From: Tubulanus polymorphus
Taxonomy: Eukaryota > Nemertea > Palaeonemertea > Tubulaniformes > Tubulanidae
Direction: 5' to 3'
NCBI RefSeq assembly: GCF_964204645.1
Contig: NC_134032.1
Coordinates: 6,443,175 to 6,507,174 of the forward strand
Length of the DNA stretch: 64,000 bases
Shown: positions 19,371 through 30,588 of the stretch, in pieces
Numbering within the stretch: position 1 is the first letter of the stretch
How the letters are laid out: each line of letters begins with the position of its first letter
The notes under the pieces: model-generated
Database searches by the model: none
Seen by the model: the letters and a program-made list of their open reading frames with translations, nothing else
What the model was told of the DNA's origin: nothing
Translations under genes and position numbers: made by a program

Positions 19371-22300
19371 TTAATGATGAAATTTCAATCTGAATCTATG
19401 ATTGCTTTTCTAATTTAAGAATCGAAATCCAAAAATAATGATGACGTTCACTTGAAAAACTCTGCATTTCTTCTAATTGAAATCTCCATTAAATTATTAT
19501 CGTGAAATAAAGGCAATCTCGATTAATCTTAAACTTCAAAACTTATCACACAATGCAAACGGATTTTAGAGTTTTATCGCTCATATATCTCACATCCTCA
19601 AAGAGCATATTCAGAATCTTAAATTTAACTGCTCTGAAAAGTATATAGCGTCTGCATGCAGTTTTCCACCACTGTTTTACACTGCTTATTGTCACGTATC
19701 TTTGCAAATCTGAAGCATATGTCGCTATTCATAACAGGGAATCTGGCAAGTGAACCTAAACTCAAAAGAAGCCGTATGAAGTATGTAGAGGGGGAGGGAG
19801 GGGGATAATAAATGCTATTGAGTAATGTTAGATAAATTTTTGAGAGTCTAGCTTTTTGGGAACGGGCCGCAGACGCATAAGGCACCGAAAGAGGTCTTTG
19901 AAAATGGAGATGCATTTAGGTGCATTCTGAGCATTCTTAGAAATTAGGAATGGTATATGCTCACAATTTAACCATTCAACCACTGGGTACATACGGATAC
20001 CTACCCAAGGCATGTTTTACGTAAAAAGGATAATGACGATCACAATCGGGGGATAGAACGGTATACATGTATCTTTTACCACCAGGCGATGAAAAAAATA
20101 CGTTCAAACGTCAGTTTATTTGTGATCACATCCAGCAGTCAACTATTTTATTTCAATCGTTGCCTCACATTCCAATCGTCATGATTTTTTGTATATATTT
20201 CTGTCATATCTGGAACTCGGGTCCTCAGGGCAAATCCCTAGTAAAGTAAAGCTGTAAGACTACACCGAATTACTGATGACGTTAGCCGAAAGCCGTTATT
20301 CCTCTCTGCAACATACATTTGTTACAGTAGTCCAACTGATCTTTATCGATTATACGTAACAAAATGTATCAATGAATAGGTCAAATAATACATTTTCTTT
20401 AGAATATGTAAAATGTACATGGAACGATTCACCGTATTTGGAAATAAATTCAAATCAGCGAAATTAATGTAATAATCAACGATTCAGTGATTCTGTGAAG
20501 TTCAAACACCCCCAAAACAATGCACATCTGACTCCAATTCTATATCAATCCTATACTAATTATCATCCAATTCTAGAAACGTTTTCTTATCAATCGTGGC
20601 AATTGCGCAATATAAGGCAGGCTCGCGCTTAAAAACTTCTTTTAAACTTCTTTTTCATGTCCTTCGTCAATGCATGATAGGAGACGTTTGATTAAACCAC
20701 TTTTGGATTCCACGTAAGTCAAACTGCAAATCAACCGACTGATATGGGACCACCAATAACTTCTAAAACTGATCAAGTTAACCGACTGATCTTGATCTTG
20801 GTTTAGTGAATTCTGCAAATATAATGCAGTAAACCGACCTAGGTTACAGTATTGTAGCCTCGGTCAGTGTTCACATGAAAATCTGTGCAAGTCAATCAAC
20901 CTAGGTTACAATATTGAAGCCTCGGTCAGTGTTCACAGATCAATCATACATTTGCCTCAACCTAGTCTGCCAGGTTACTTATTGCTTTGTATTTATACTG
21001 GCCCGAGCATAACCGTATTTCTTTTTTCAGCTTTATAAATGATTCCACAAATTTTAAAATTCCATTTTCGAATAATGAGTGTTTCAACATCTTTTTGACA
21101 CAAACTGAAATGAGAAAATATGAATACATTCTATCATATTTTGTATATACGTAAATATTGTCGCACAGCGAGTTCTAAGGTTAGACCTAGGCTTGAGAAA
21201 ATACAATGCAGATCCATGAGCTTTAGTAATTATAAAGAATAACGTTTATTCGTGAGATCCCCCCACCATATACATTGCTTGCAAGTCATACAAACCTCCA
21301 AAATTGGGCAGAAGCTTACGCCTAGCCATTTGCATTACATCCCCAACCCTTACAAAGTATACAACAACCGTCGCAATAGTTTGCTACCAACACATATTCA
21401 GAAAGATAAAATGACTAAGATTACCTACCTCAGACCCTCCATCTGAAAATACATATTTCCTCATTCTATGGACACTTATCAACTTCTCAATTCTCCATCC
21501 TTTCCCAAAGAATGTTGTCTTTGTAATTTTAGTCATTTAAGTTATCGGCGAGAAAAAATCGAAGTCAGGATTCGATTAACACTGAAGGGAGTTTGAATAC
21601 TAGGTGAGATACATAACTAGATTCATATTCGCGTCACAAAACGAACAAATTATATAAAGTTAACCTTAGAAACGCACGCGTACCAAGTCAATGAAAAAGG
21701 AATCTTCCTTTTTCAACTTGCTCGACGATTAAAAATTCCCAAAACAACCAAGGTGAACTGCGCATTTATCGACGAATGTACTCGTTTTGAGATATGGTAC
21801 TCCGTACATTTATCCAAGGTTATACTCAGGTTATTTTGGGTACTATACATGCCTCACCATTCTCAAGAGCATGGTAAGGCTGAGTATTCCGGAGAAAAGA
21901 AAAACGCGGTCACTCATTTGCAGTTCGGCCATATTGGTAGCAACGAAAATCAGCAAAACGCATGGTATCCACAAAGGATACTCAGAATTGCGTTCCCCTT
22001 AGGCCTACTCGTCAAGTACCGTACCCGGCATTAGGTACGTTTCGATTAATTCGCCTCCAGTCAGAATGGCGCTGCTTACTGATAATTCCGTCAGAAGGGC
22101 CGAAATCCTCAGAATTCCTGTATACACGTCAAAAACACTTGGAAGTCAGGGCAAGTAAATTACAGAAAGCGAAAATTTTCCGAAGTTTTTCTCAGCAAAT
22201 ATCGCATCCCCGTTCCAAGCTCTAGACCTAACCACCTCGCATCATTACTTGCTTCACGATTGAAAAATAACGCCCTAAGTTGATTCCGCTAAATTTTGTC

Positions 22301-23544
22301 GCGCATGACATACACCTTGGCAGACTACTAAGCAACTGTCGGTAACATAGGTAAACCAAAAACCACAGATTAGAAACTTCGTTTGATTCTTGAAATAAAT
22401 GGTTGGTCTTCGAAAAACAAGATCAGTGTTGAGTTACAAGCGGGTTCGAGTTCTGGCGGTTACCGGTACAGTGTGCGGGCAAAACTTCGAAGGCCTGGGT
22501 TTCGTCGTGAGGTTAAATGAGCGATCGAATAGGGTTAGTCTTAAACAAGATTTAACAAGATAAAGGAAGATAAACGAAGAAAGGACGCCTAATACGTACA
22601 ATTACATCCCCGATTAAAATTGAGTTAATGCCAGGTTGCGCAAAAATCTCATGTTGATCTTCGTATATGTTTGCCAAGACCCTTGAAAGTCCAGACATCG
22701 ACGCTCTCTTCAAATACATCCGCCTTCAAATCAAAGGTAATGATTAGAATATTGACTCAACAAAATTATAATCTTTAATGATGGATCTTTTGGGAATACC
22801 TTTGTAATAGTGAGCTGAATTCGCCGTGAGTTCCTGATAGCACCCTAGCGCTCGCCTCACATAGTTGTTTACGGAGTTCGGGTAGGATTTCATTGATAAA
22901 CATATCCTCCAATTGAACAACCATAGGATCAAGCGCATCCAACCATCCAACCAGAAATATTCTTCGACAAGATGGCGACTTCCAACCATGCGGTCGTATT
23001 GGCTGATAAACCATTCGTCCATCGCAGCGCCATCTGTAAGTCTTTTCGTCCTCTTGGCTCGTCTGTAGTTTAACGCCGAAACGCAACTGCACCATCTCGA
23101 CTCAATCTAGTTTTGAATCGTCTGCTTCCTCCATTGACGCAGAAGTCAGGACAATCGTTGATTAGATATGCATGTTTTTCTAAATGCTAGCTCGGGAAAT
23201 TCAAGAATTTGTCTATGGTGAATACTCGAAATTATTCAAAATTTAGAATCAGTTCCCAAGCTAATTTAAGGACTACTCAGGGACTTAAAGTCCGTTTACA
23301 GCTATTGTACAGCTAACACCACCAATAACAAAATGACAAAGGCGCTTGTAATATCGATGTTGTAGAAATGTGTCACGTGAATAGTTTGAAACACGCTCTC
23401 AATACTCTGAAAGAAGTTCGTGGAATCAACTGTATATACCTTTAGTCGTGCGCGAGGATCACACCTGTGTACTTCACAGTTCGAAAAACGCTCATCGACA
23501 ACATGGCGTCAAATTCTACATTTAGAATCGAGCTCGCAGTTTCA
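19371..23544. other. Long stretch without a recognised gene
   Basis: AT-rich throughout. Only short frames occur, and none shows a domain, signal peptide or convincing splice-linked partner. Supported content is a short direct repeat at 20837-20937. A minus-strand frame at 22775-23095 looks mildly protein-like but has no recognisable homology. Confidence 0.5.
20837..20937 (+). repeat. Short direct repeat (39 bp, two copies)
   Basis: ACCTAGGTTACAGTATTGTA...GTGTTCACA at 20837-20875 recurs at 20899-20937 with two substitutions, a 62-bp period. Confidence 0.85.
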
Positions 23545-24195
23545 TTTCGTGAACACCATTAGCCTATTCCAGTTCCTATTCCATTATCTACGTATCTTTC
23601 AGGAGTAACGACATAACAATGTTTCTATTCCTATGATTATCATCAATTTCCCCTTTCCAGCGGGCGAGCGTTCATAAAATAACATGTCCTACCACATCCC
23701 ACTACTTAAAACTTAAAAAGGTAAAGTTTTAATCTAGGAGCAATATAGAGCCACGCAAAAATATTGCTTGTTTCTCATCAGTTTCAATTTCCGCGCGCGT
23801 CAAAATATTTCGTCAGTAAAAAATGAAGTGTTTTACTTTATTTAACAAAAGTAAAACACTCCCACACGCATCCTGATAAGCAACCTAATCACACTTTTTT
23901 ATATTTTTTTCATGCTCATTACCCAATTGTTACTGTGGCAGGTGAGTATTTCGGTAACGAAGTTCTTTCCATCCCGCTTCAAGGTGTTTAATGCCAAAAT
24001 TTTCCCACAAGAAGAAAAATAGCCACCCTCGTCAATTTTGGAATTTTAAATAAGGACTTTTATTTATATCTTTTTTTTAAGGGAGCCAGAAATAAAAACC
24101 TGCTGCCATCGTCACTTTTCCAAAAAGGGCTAATGAGAAACAAGGGTATTCCCTTGCGTGGCCTTAAAAAACCTGAACGAGTGAAACCTATCAAA
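23545..24195. repeat. Dispersed repeat, copy 2
   Basis: Diverged copy of the block at 15400-15690, with the shared words in the same order but longer spacing. It contains a hairpin at 23828-23862 (AGTGTTTTACTTT with its inverse). Confidence 0.7.
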
Positions 24196-24322
24196 AACGC
24201 GTTGACAATATATATTTACACTCCAACTCCTATTATTTCTTCCCTGTGGATACTTCCTAAAGGGAGTTATATATCAAATTTTATTCATCAAATTTTACAA
24301 ATCTGAGGAAATTGTGTGAGAT

Positions 24323-24417
24323 CTCTGAGCATTGATTTTCACTTTGTCGTTATCAATATATATCTGTGTGGATTTCATTTACGTTAGACTTCTGAGAATT
24401 GATTTTCACTTTGTCGT
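24323..24417 (+). repeat. Short direct repeat upstream of the GPCR
   Basis: TCTGAGnATTGATTTTCACTT...GTCGT occurs at 24323-24350 and 24391-24417, about 67 bp apart. Role unknown. Confidence 0.7.
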
Positions 24418-24626
24418 CAACAATAAATTGTAAGGTAATTCCATCTCTAACGAATGATGAATAGCTGATCCCATGAATAAGACTCCATTCACGTTAAATT
24501 GTTTTATCAGCAATATTTGTGCACGCTAGTTGTTTGTGCATGCGTATTACAGTCAACCCGTATTTCATGGATTGATCTCGATGAGGAAGGTTCAGAAAGC
24601 CTAACTCAGTTGTTTCTCGTCGAATC

Positions 24627-25574
24627 ATGAATTTTACTGTGATGCACATCGCTAAACCCGGTAGTTATACCCTTCTCATGTCTGTGGTGAACAGGTCTGG
24701 AATCTACCGTACTGTGTCATTGGTCATCATGGCCATCATGTTCATGTTAGGAGCCTTCGGAAATTCGGCTACTTTCCTAATAATGACAAGTCGCAAATTC
24801 CGCATTTTATCTTACGCAAATTATCTGATCGTTTTGTCTATCAGTGACTTTCTGATTGGTTTCAGTATTAATTTGATGCCTGCTATACAGTTTGTTCTCG
24901 CGTACGTTAAAGATGGTCCAATATTCATGATAAATTCACTGATCAGTTGTCAAATCTTTGAATTTGTGATAAATTCAACGGCAGCCAATAGTACGTGGTT
25001 AATAGTGGTTATATCTCTAGAACGGGTGGCAGTTGTGGTCTTTCCGTTCACATCACGTTTGATATGTACCCCCAGATTCGCCAGATGCGCCATTGTTTTT
25101 ATTTTTACCAAGAACATACTCCTATATGGCATTCCAATCGTAACGATTATGAATTTTTCCGACGAATCCTTCGGCTGTTTCATGTTACTATATGAAAGAT
25201 TCAAGTATTATACTGTATCCATCGTTCACGGTGTTTTTCTCCCTTTATCGGTGATTATAATATCGAATTCTGTTATAATACTTCAGTTATTCAGAGGTCC
25301 AAAAATGGTTTCGTCTGATCAGAAAACTACAAAATCAAAACGAACAACAATAATGCTTGTAACAGTTTCACTCGCATTTGCAATATCTAAACTTCCAAAT
25401 ACTTTGGTCTTTCTTTCACCAATAACTCGGCATGTGAGATATTATCTGATACAGATTTTCACTCGGTTCGAAGAGTGTAATCACATTGTCAACTTTTACA
25501 TATATCTTTTATTGGGACGAGAAATTCGGGAATATTTCTATATGAAAATCTGCTGTAAAAGGTCTGTGAAATAA
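24627..25574 (+). CDS. Rhodopsin-like G-protein-coupled receptor, intronless (315 aa)
   Basis: A seven-transmembrane receptor of the plasma membrane. Seven hydrophobic segments are visible: TM1 about 28-53 with GN at 45-46, TM2 about 63-87 with Asp74 in SISD, TM3 about 105-132, TM4 about 152-172, TM5 about 195-220, TM6 about 240-263, and TM7 about 276-297. Class A hallmarks are Cys108 at the top of TM3 and Cys184 in loop 2 (the usual disulfide pair), ERV at 132-134 in place of DRY, and NFYIY at 289-293 in place of NPxxY. N-terminal glycosylation sites are N2 and N22. TM6 lacks the CWxP motif and reads FAISKLPN. The C tail is short, basic and ends in Cys-Cys-Lys-Arg, a possible palmitoylation site. 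A single coding exon and divergent motifs are typical of lineage-specific invertebrate orphan or peptide receptors; the ligand is unknown. A LINE remnant lies just downstream. Confidence 0.9.
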   Translation: MNFTVMHIAKPGSYTLLMSVVNRSGIYRTVSLVIMAIMFMLGAFGNSATFLIMTSRKFRILSYANYLIVLSISDFLIGFSINLMPAIQFVLAYVKDGPIFMINSLISCQIFEFVINSTAANSTWLIVVISLERVAVVVFPFTSRLICTPRFARCAIVFIFTKNILLYGIPIVTIMNFSDESFGCFMLLYERFKYYTVSIVHGVFLPLSVIIISNSVIILQLFRGPKMVSSDQKTTKSKRTTIMLVTVSLAFAISKLPNTLVFLSPITRHVRYYLIQIFTRFEECNHIVNFYIYLLLGREIREYFYMKICCKRSVK

Positions 25575-25619
25575 CCATTGATTTGAAGTTTTGACTTCAG
25601 AGACTAACATTCTATCTTT

Positions 25620-26060
25620 ATAAGAATTTTTAAGAATTTTATGTAGGCCGGATGTCTTTCCAAGTTTGAGCTGACTTATGGCCTTCGTGATCTCGAGCTT
25701 TGTTATTGAACCAGTGATAAGGCCGTTTATATTATCATCGTCAATCATGTCGATATCCGAATTTTCATCATCGTCTTTTTTATTTATGTCTTTAAAATAT
25801 TCGGGAAATTCTTGGATGAGGAGGGAAGTTGCTGAGGCCTTGGGGTTTAATAAGTTAATTAACTTCCAATACAATTTAGCATTCTTTGTACTCATTGTTC
25901 GAATATCATTCTGTACTTTCTTTGTATGCTGTCGTACGTGTTTTTACATTTTTAAATCGCTTTCTAGCCTCGGACAAGCGTCCTTTAAAGAAAGGGTTTT
26001 TAATCTCGGTTATATGATCTCCGCGATAAATGGTAGTGTCGTCTTGAATTGAAGTACACG
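25620..26060 (-). pseudogene. LINE ORF2 fragment (linker between endonuclease and RT)
   Basis: On the minus strand, KLEITKAISQLKLGKTSGL is the conserved EI..AI..LK.GKSPG(L/P)D motif just before the RT domain of LINEs. KGRLSEARKRFKN further upstream in a different frame fits the preceding linker. The frame stops within the motif, a few tens of bases from the GPCR 3' end, so the remnant is truncated on both sides. Confidence 0.65.
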
Positions 26061-27160
26061 CTCAAGCGACGACATGTTTCACGTCAATTCTATTACCCAG
26101 TATCTACGAAATAACCTGATATGGACGTCCAAATTTCCCGTTAATATGCTTACATCCGTAACCCGTCAACACTATGATTCGGAGAAAACCACGTTGATAC
26201 AGTTTTCGAGGAAAATAAAAAATAAGTAAATAATGAAAACACAATTACACACAAGACGCTACTAATACAAACAAATACTCATGCAGTATATACTACAATC
26301 TAATCCATTGACACTAAAAGAAAGAAAAAAAACAACAAAAAACAAAAGCCAAAATCAAAATTTTGCACGAAAAGGAATAAACTCAACTGAAGCGTCCTTC
26401 GTTAACGAATCAGTAACGAACAAGACAACCCAGTTCCACGCAATTACACACCCCCAACTAAACTAAATCGTGACCGCAACACAAACCAAACTAAACCGGA
26501 AATTTTCCTTTCGCTATTCCAAAACGAATTCACATCCAACGATCGCAATCAACGCATCGAATGATATACACGTGTAGATTCATATACGCCACAATCACCA
26601 ATGTGAACACGAACACCACGCATCGAAATCGATTCCAAAACACGAAATGCAATAACACACTTCAGGTTCTTAGCGGTGTAAATTAAGAAATATGGTTTTT
26701 ATACCTCATAAAACCATCACGAAGCAAGTAAATAAACAAATAAATAAATAGCAGCTAAACTAGTAAGCGAAAATAAAGTACATATAATGTTGTGTCCACA
26801 ACACCACAAGCAAAGCAACTTAAAGTGCAAGCACACACGTCTGCTAATATAACATACCGAGACGTAAACGCGATAGCTGAACGATTTCTTTTTCGCTGCT
26901 CCTTTCCGCGTCACTTCCGAACACGCTGACGACTAGTACACTACGACGAGAAACATGAAAGATTTACGGGGCGCCAATGTCGTAGCTCGGTCCCGTTTGA
27001 CCGAGATTATCCTCTGATCATTTTAGGGCGGGAGAGCCGACGGACGAATACCGCACTCCACTCCTCACCTACGTTCCGGTTCCGCAGGATGCTGTCGCGA
27101 CGTTCTTCTCCGAGACTTTTCCTCGATCCAGTGAATAAAAGGAATCCTCGTCCGACCCTG
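26061..27160. other. No gene recognised
   Basis: AT-rich to about 26880, then GC-richer from 26930. GGCGCCAATGTCG at about 26970 resembles an LTR/primer-site junction, but no second LTR is found. The GC-rich part may belong to the leader of the following LINE. Confidence 0.4.
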
Positions 27161-27672
27161 TGGAGCAATTAACACATAGATTGGAATATCATGCCACAGT
27201 TACGTACTTCACCCCATCAATACGAGGACGACTAACTTTCCCCTTACAATTATTTACAATCATTCTCACCACTCAACATTCTAACAACTACCTTTCACAA
27301 CACATCAAAATCACCCCATTTAATATTATGTTTTACTCACCCAAGATTCATCTTATCTTATCAAGCAACAGAACAAGGGCGACACTGACTGCATACATAC
27401 AAACCTCAAATAATCAACAGCGCCCTCTAGATGACGCTCAGCGAGGGAAAATCTATCATCAACAACTTCCCCTAAACATACCATTCAATTACCCCAAACA
27501 CCCTGACAATCAACAATTCGAAGCCCGAGCACATCGTAGTATACTTTCAAATAGATACATGTAGAAGATTACTAATTTACCTGCAGAGCAACCAACACAT
27601 TGGAATATCATGCCACAGTTTATTACAACGTACTTCACCCCGTATCCCGGGCCCGTATCACTACGAGGATGA
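27161..27672 (+). repeat. Direct repeat in the LINE leader (about 420 bp apart)
   Basis: TTGGAATATCATGCCACAGTT followed by ACGTACTTCACCCC occurs at about 27180-27220 and at 27599-27640. Both copies are preceded by GAGCAA..AACACAT. This looks like repeated promoter/leader monomers, as seen in other LINEs. Confidence 0.7.
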
Positions 27673-27736
27673 CTGACGCTACAGGTCACCAAGGACGCCA
27701 ACTCCATTTGGTGGCGCCACTTGCCAGACCCATAAA

Positions 27737-28717
27737 ATGACTGAGGCACGGAAGTTATATGTCGACTCCGGCAAAATCAACACTACACATGACCGTCTAG
27801 ATGACCTAGTTAAGCGTGTAGATCATGTCTCGGATTTATCAACCGCTGTACCGATCATGCAGAAATCGTCCGAACAACTAAAGAAATTAGTAGACAGAAA
27901 TGATAATCGCGTCAAAGATATCCTGGAGAAAACGTGCAATACGAACGCTCAAGTCATGTCAGCCTTAGAGCTGCTCAATGATTTGAAATCTACGGCTGCG
28001 AACAATTCACCGGTAGCAAGGGAGGAGTCTTTACACGAAAATAGTCTCCTCGCTTCTAGTGATACGGATGGCCACAGGAATCTGATTGTCGACTCCGATA
28101 ATGACACAATCAGCAACGTCCGACATATCAACACCTACAGCCCGACACCTCGTGAGGCCTCACTAAGTCAAAGTCGGAATTATCGGAGCGTTTACATTAT
28201 CGGCGATTCGAATACCAGATATATAGATCCGAAACGTTTCGTCAAAGATGCTTGCAAAGTATTCTCTAAACGCGCTTTCACCATCAGGCAAGCATCGGAT
28301 GTCGTAGACAAAATCCAGCATGAGCGTGTGTCCTGCATCATACTGCATGTTGGCACCAACGATATAAGAAACCTCAATAGCGGTAGTGCTTGTGTAGACA
28401 AATACATCAACCTAGTTAATAAAATCAAGGACTACTTCCCAGGTGTGAAACTCGTTGTCTCATTAATTCCGCCGAGATTCGATACGCGAACCTTCGACAT
28501 CCAGTCGAGATCATTTAACTCTTATATCGTATCATTAGCCGCGCACGACAGAAACACCACCGTAGTGAACAATGACAACCTTGATGATCAACAACGTTTC
28601 TACAAGGACTCGATCCATCTCAACAAGAGAGACGGAATCAGGAGATTCGCCAACAACTTAGCGACTGGTGTCCGCAGAGCTTTACAACTGTTCACCAGGC
28701 ACTCCAGATATCACTAG
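27737..28717 (+). CDS. LINE ORF1 with SGNH/GDSL esterase domain (326 aa)
   Basis: N-terminal about 1-90 is a charged, heptad-like coiled coil (LDDLVKRVDHVSDL..., EQLKKLVDRN), expected to multimerise. About 148-315 is an SGNH hydrolase fold: block I GDSN at 156-159 with Ser158, block III GTND at 206-209 with Asn208, and block V DSIH at 291-294 with Asp291 and His294, so the catalytic residues are complete. ORF1 proteins of this type occur in CR1/L2-group LINEs and are thought to act on RNA and possibly lipid in the retrotransposition particle. The start ATG opens the frame about 10 bp after the leader. It lies 116 bp upstream of ORF2 in the same orientation. The frame is intact. Family identity is secure; the biochemical role is not. 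Confidence 0.88.
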   Translation: MTEARKLYVDSGKINTTHDRLDDLVKRVDHVSDLSTAVPIMQKSSEQLKKLVDRNDNRVKDILEKTCNTNAQVMSALELLNDLKSTAANNSPVAREESLHENSLLASSDTDGHRNLIVDSDNDTISNVRHINTYSPTPREASLSQSRNYRSVYIIGDSNTRYIDPKRFVKDACKVFSKRAFTIRQASDVVDKIQHERVSCIILHVGTNDIRNLNSGSACVDKYINLVNKIKDYFPGVKLVVSLIPPRFDTRTFDIQSRSFNSYIVSLAAHDRNTTVVNNDNLDDQQRFYKDSIHLNKRDGIRRFANNLATGVRRALQLFTRHSRYH

Positions 28718-28833
28718 ATACTCTTATCTATATATATAAATTCTATTGTTACAGGTATTATCCTGGCTCTTGCTTGTATTAAACAACTGCTGTGTATTTG
28801 TCTTAAAATACTATTACTGTCACTACCCGTATC

Positions 28834-30588
28834 ATGCTCAATATATGTCATTGGAATATCCAGGGTGTGAAAAATGGATTTATATGTAAGACTGAGGACG
28901 AGTACTTTAAGAAACTTACCAACTGTTATGATGTTATATGCCTAACAGAGACATTTACTTGCCAAAACGATGAAATCTCAAACGAAATTTCTGGGTTCAA
29001 GAAGCTGCAATCGTGTAGAGCTAATCTGCCAAATGCCCGTAGAAATTATGGGGGCATAATAATATATGTTAAAGACTATCTTAGAAACTTTGTCAAAGTG
29101 GTTGAAAACAATTCATCGGAAATAGTTTGGCTCAAAATAACTCCAAATTCCGGCACCAAAAATTCTAGTTCATTATATCTGGCCATTGCCTATATTAGCC
29201 CCTTAAATTACACTTACGGAGCAAAACACTCCGATGAAACTTTTCAACTCCTAGAGAGCTGCTGCTCTAAATACCGTAAACGCGGTGATGTAATGATTAT
29301 AGGTGACCTTAATGCCCGGACCGCAGCAGCTAATGTTATACCTAAAACAGATGAGGATGACTTCGCTTTTCTACCAAATATCCAGGAGCTTGTCTCCAAA
29401 AACGGTTATATGCCCAACAGGAGAAGCAAGGATAAAACCATTAACAAAATGGGGAGAAATATGCTTGAAATGTGTGATACTGCCAATTTATGCATTTTAA
29501 ACGGCAGAAGCCCCGGTGACTTTTTGGGCAAGTACACTTGTCATCAGTATAATGGTAGTAGCACTCCCGACCTTTGTATAGTAAACCAAGACCTGTTTCA
29601 TAATGTCAGATATTTCCATGTCCATGACCTAAGTGAGCTGTCTGATCATTGTCCAATTGCTGTAGGCTTAAACTTTGAAAACCAGGAACCAACTAAAAAT
29701 CATTCTAGCTTTAAAAAGAAATGTCTTGAAAACAAGCATTTCAAAAATTACAAGTCACCGTCCGATATTCAAAACCTGCTGTCAAACCCAGAAACTATAC
29801 AAAAATTGCAGGATCTTAACAACAGTAACAGATGGACATCAGACAGCCCAACTCAAGAGTCAGTTGACCGGATAGTAGAGGATTTTGTTAATATTTTGAA
29901 GAACGATTGCCGAAAGCCAAGGGTAACCAAAGCACGCAAATCCTATAAGAAATGGTTTGATGATCAATGCCACCAAAAAAAGCACCGAATCCGTAAATTC
30001 GGCAGACTTATTAGTGAATTCCCATCAGATGATACCAGAGCTGAATACTTTAAAGCCAAAAAGGCTTACAAAAAGCTTATCAAATCAAAAAAACTAAAAT
30101 TCAAACAGGCTCAACTTGATAAACTTAACCAGCCAAATCTACCACCCAGGACATTCTGGAACGCGGTCACTAATCTTGCACCTGGTGGTGATAAGAATAA
30201 AACTTATGAAGGCCCAAATGCGGAAGATCTACTACAGCATTTTATTAATATCAGTAAAGGGGAAAATCATACTGAAAATCAAATAGATACCAATACAGGC
30301 AATAACCCAATCAACCCTAATACTCAAATATTCCATGAACTTGATTACAGAATAACTGAACGCGAAATACTTGAAGCAATCAATAAGCTTAAGAACAACA
30401 AATCCCCGGGGTTAGATAGCGTCACCAACGAATTACTAAAATTCGGACAAGAGGCAATCTCAAAAAGCTTACTACAAATCTTTAACCACGTCTACAGTAA
30501 TGGTATCTTCCCGAGTTCTTGGGCCCAAGGAATAATAACACCCATCCATAAAGGTGGCGCGCCCAATAACCCGGAACAGACTTATTGA
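28834..30588 (+). CDS. LINE ORF2, APE endonuclease and start of RT (part 1)
   Basis: Residues 1-280 form an apurinic-type endonuclease that nicks the target DNA: NIQG at 8-11, Glu39 in LTET, GDLNAR at 157-162 (Asp158, Asn160), and SDH with Asp271 and His272. After a linker rich in Lys and Asn, the pre-RT motif AINKLKNNKSPGLDS (about 515-530) and ITPIHKGG (about 570-577) follow. The frame stops at 30588, just after NNPEQTY. The next ORF resumes at an Asn-Arg-Leu-Ile-Glu sequence about 25 residues further along in the family, so a short deletion has removed the first RT block and changed frame. Confidence 0.88.
   Translation: MLNICHWNIQGVKNGFICKTEDEYFKKLTNCYDVICLTETFTCQNDEISNEISGFKKLQSCRANLPNARRNYGGIIIYVKDYLRNFVKVVENNSSEIVWLKITPNSGTKNSSSLYLAIAYISPLNYTYGAKHSDETFQLLESCCSKYRKRGDVMIIGDLNARTAAANVIPKTDEDDFAFLPNIQELVSKNGYMPNRRSKDKTINKMGRNMLEMCDTANLCILNGRSPGDFLGKYTCHQYNGSSTPDLCIVNQDLFHNVRYFHVHDLSELSDHCPIAVGLNFENQEPTKNHSSFKKKCLENKHFKNYKSPSDIQNLLSNPETIQKLQDLNNSNRWTSDSPTQESVDRIVEDFVNILKNDCRKPRVTKARKSYKKWFDDQCHQKKHRIRKFGRLISEFPSDDTRAEYFKAKKAYKKLIKSKKLKFKQAQLDKLNQPNLPPRTFWNAVTNLAPGGDKNKTYEGPNAEDLLQHFINISKGENHTENQIDTNTGNNPINPNTQIFHELDYRITEREILEAINKLKNNKSPGLDSVTNELLKFGQEAISKSLLQIFNHVYSNGIFPSSWAQGIITPIHKGGAPNNPEQTY

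Noticed and set aside
22667-22736. Short plus-strand frame ending at a GTAATG donor-like site
   Set aside because: Only 23 codons, a weak donor and no partner exon found.
22775-23095. Minus-strand frame with protein-like segment LDALDPMVVQLEDMFINEIL
   Set aside because: No recognisable family, no splice partners and an overlapping frame of equal length; not enough to call a gene.
26960-27736. Possible LTR, from GGCGCCAATGTCG at 26970 and TGGCGCCACTTGCC at 27712
   Set aside because: No second copy of an LTR-sized sequence and no LTR-type ORF; the region is better explained as a LINE leader with internal repeats.
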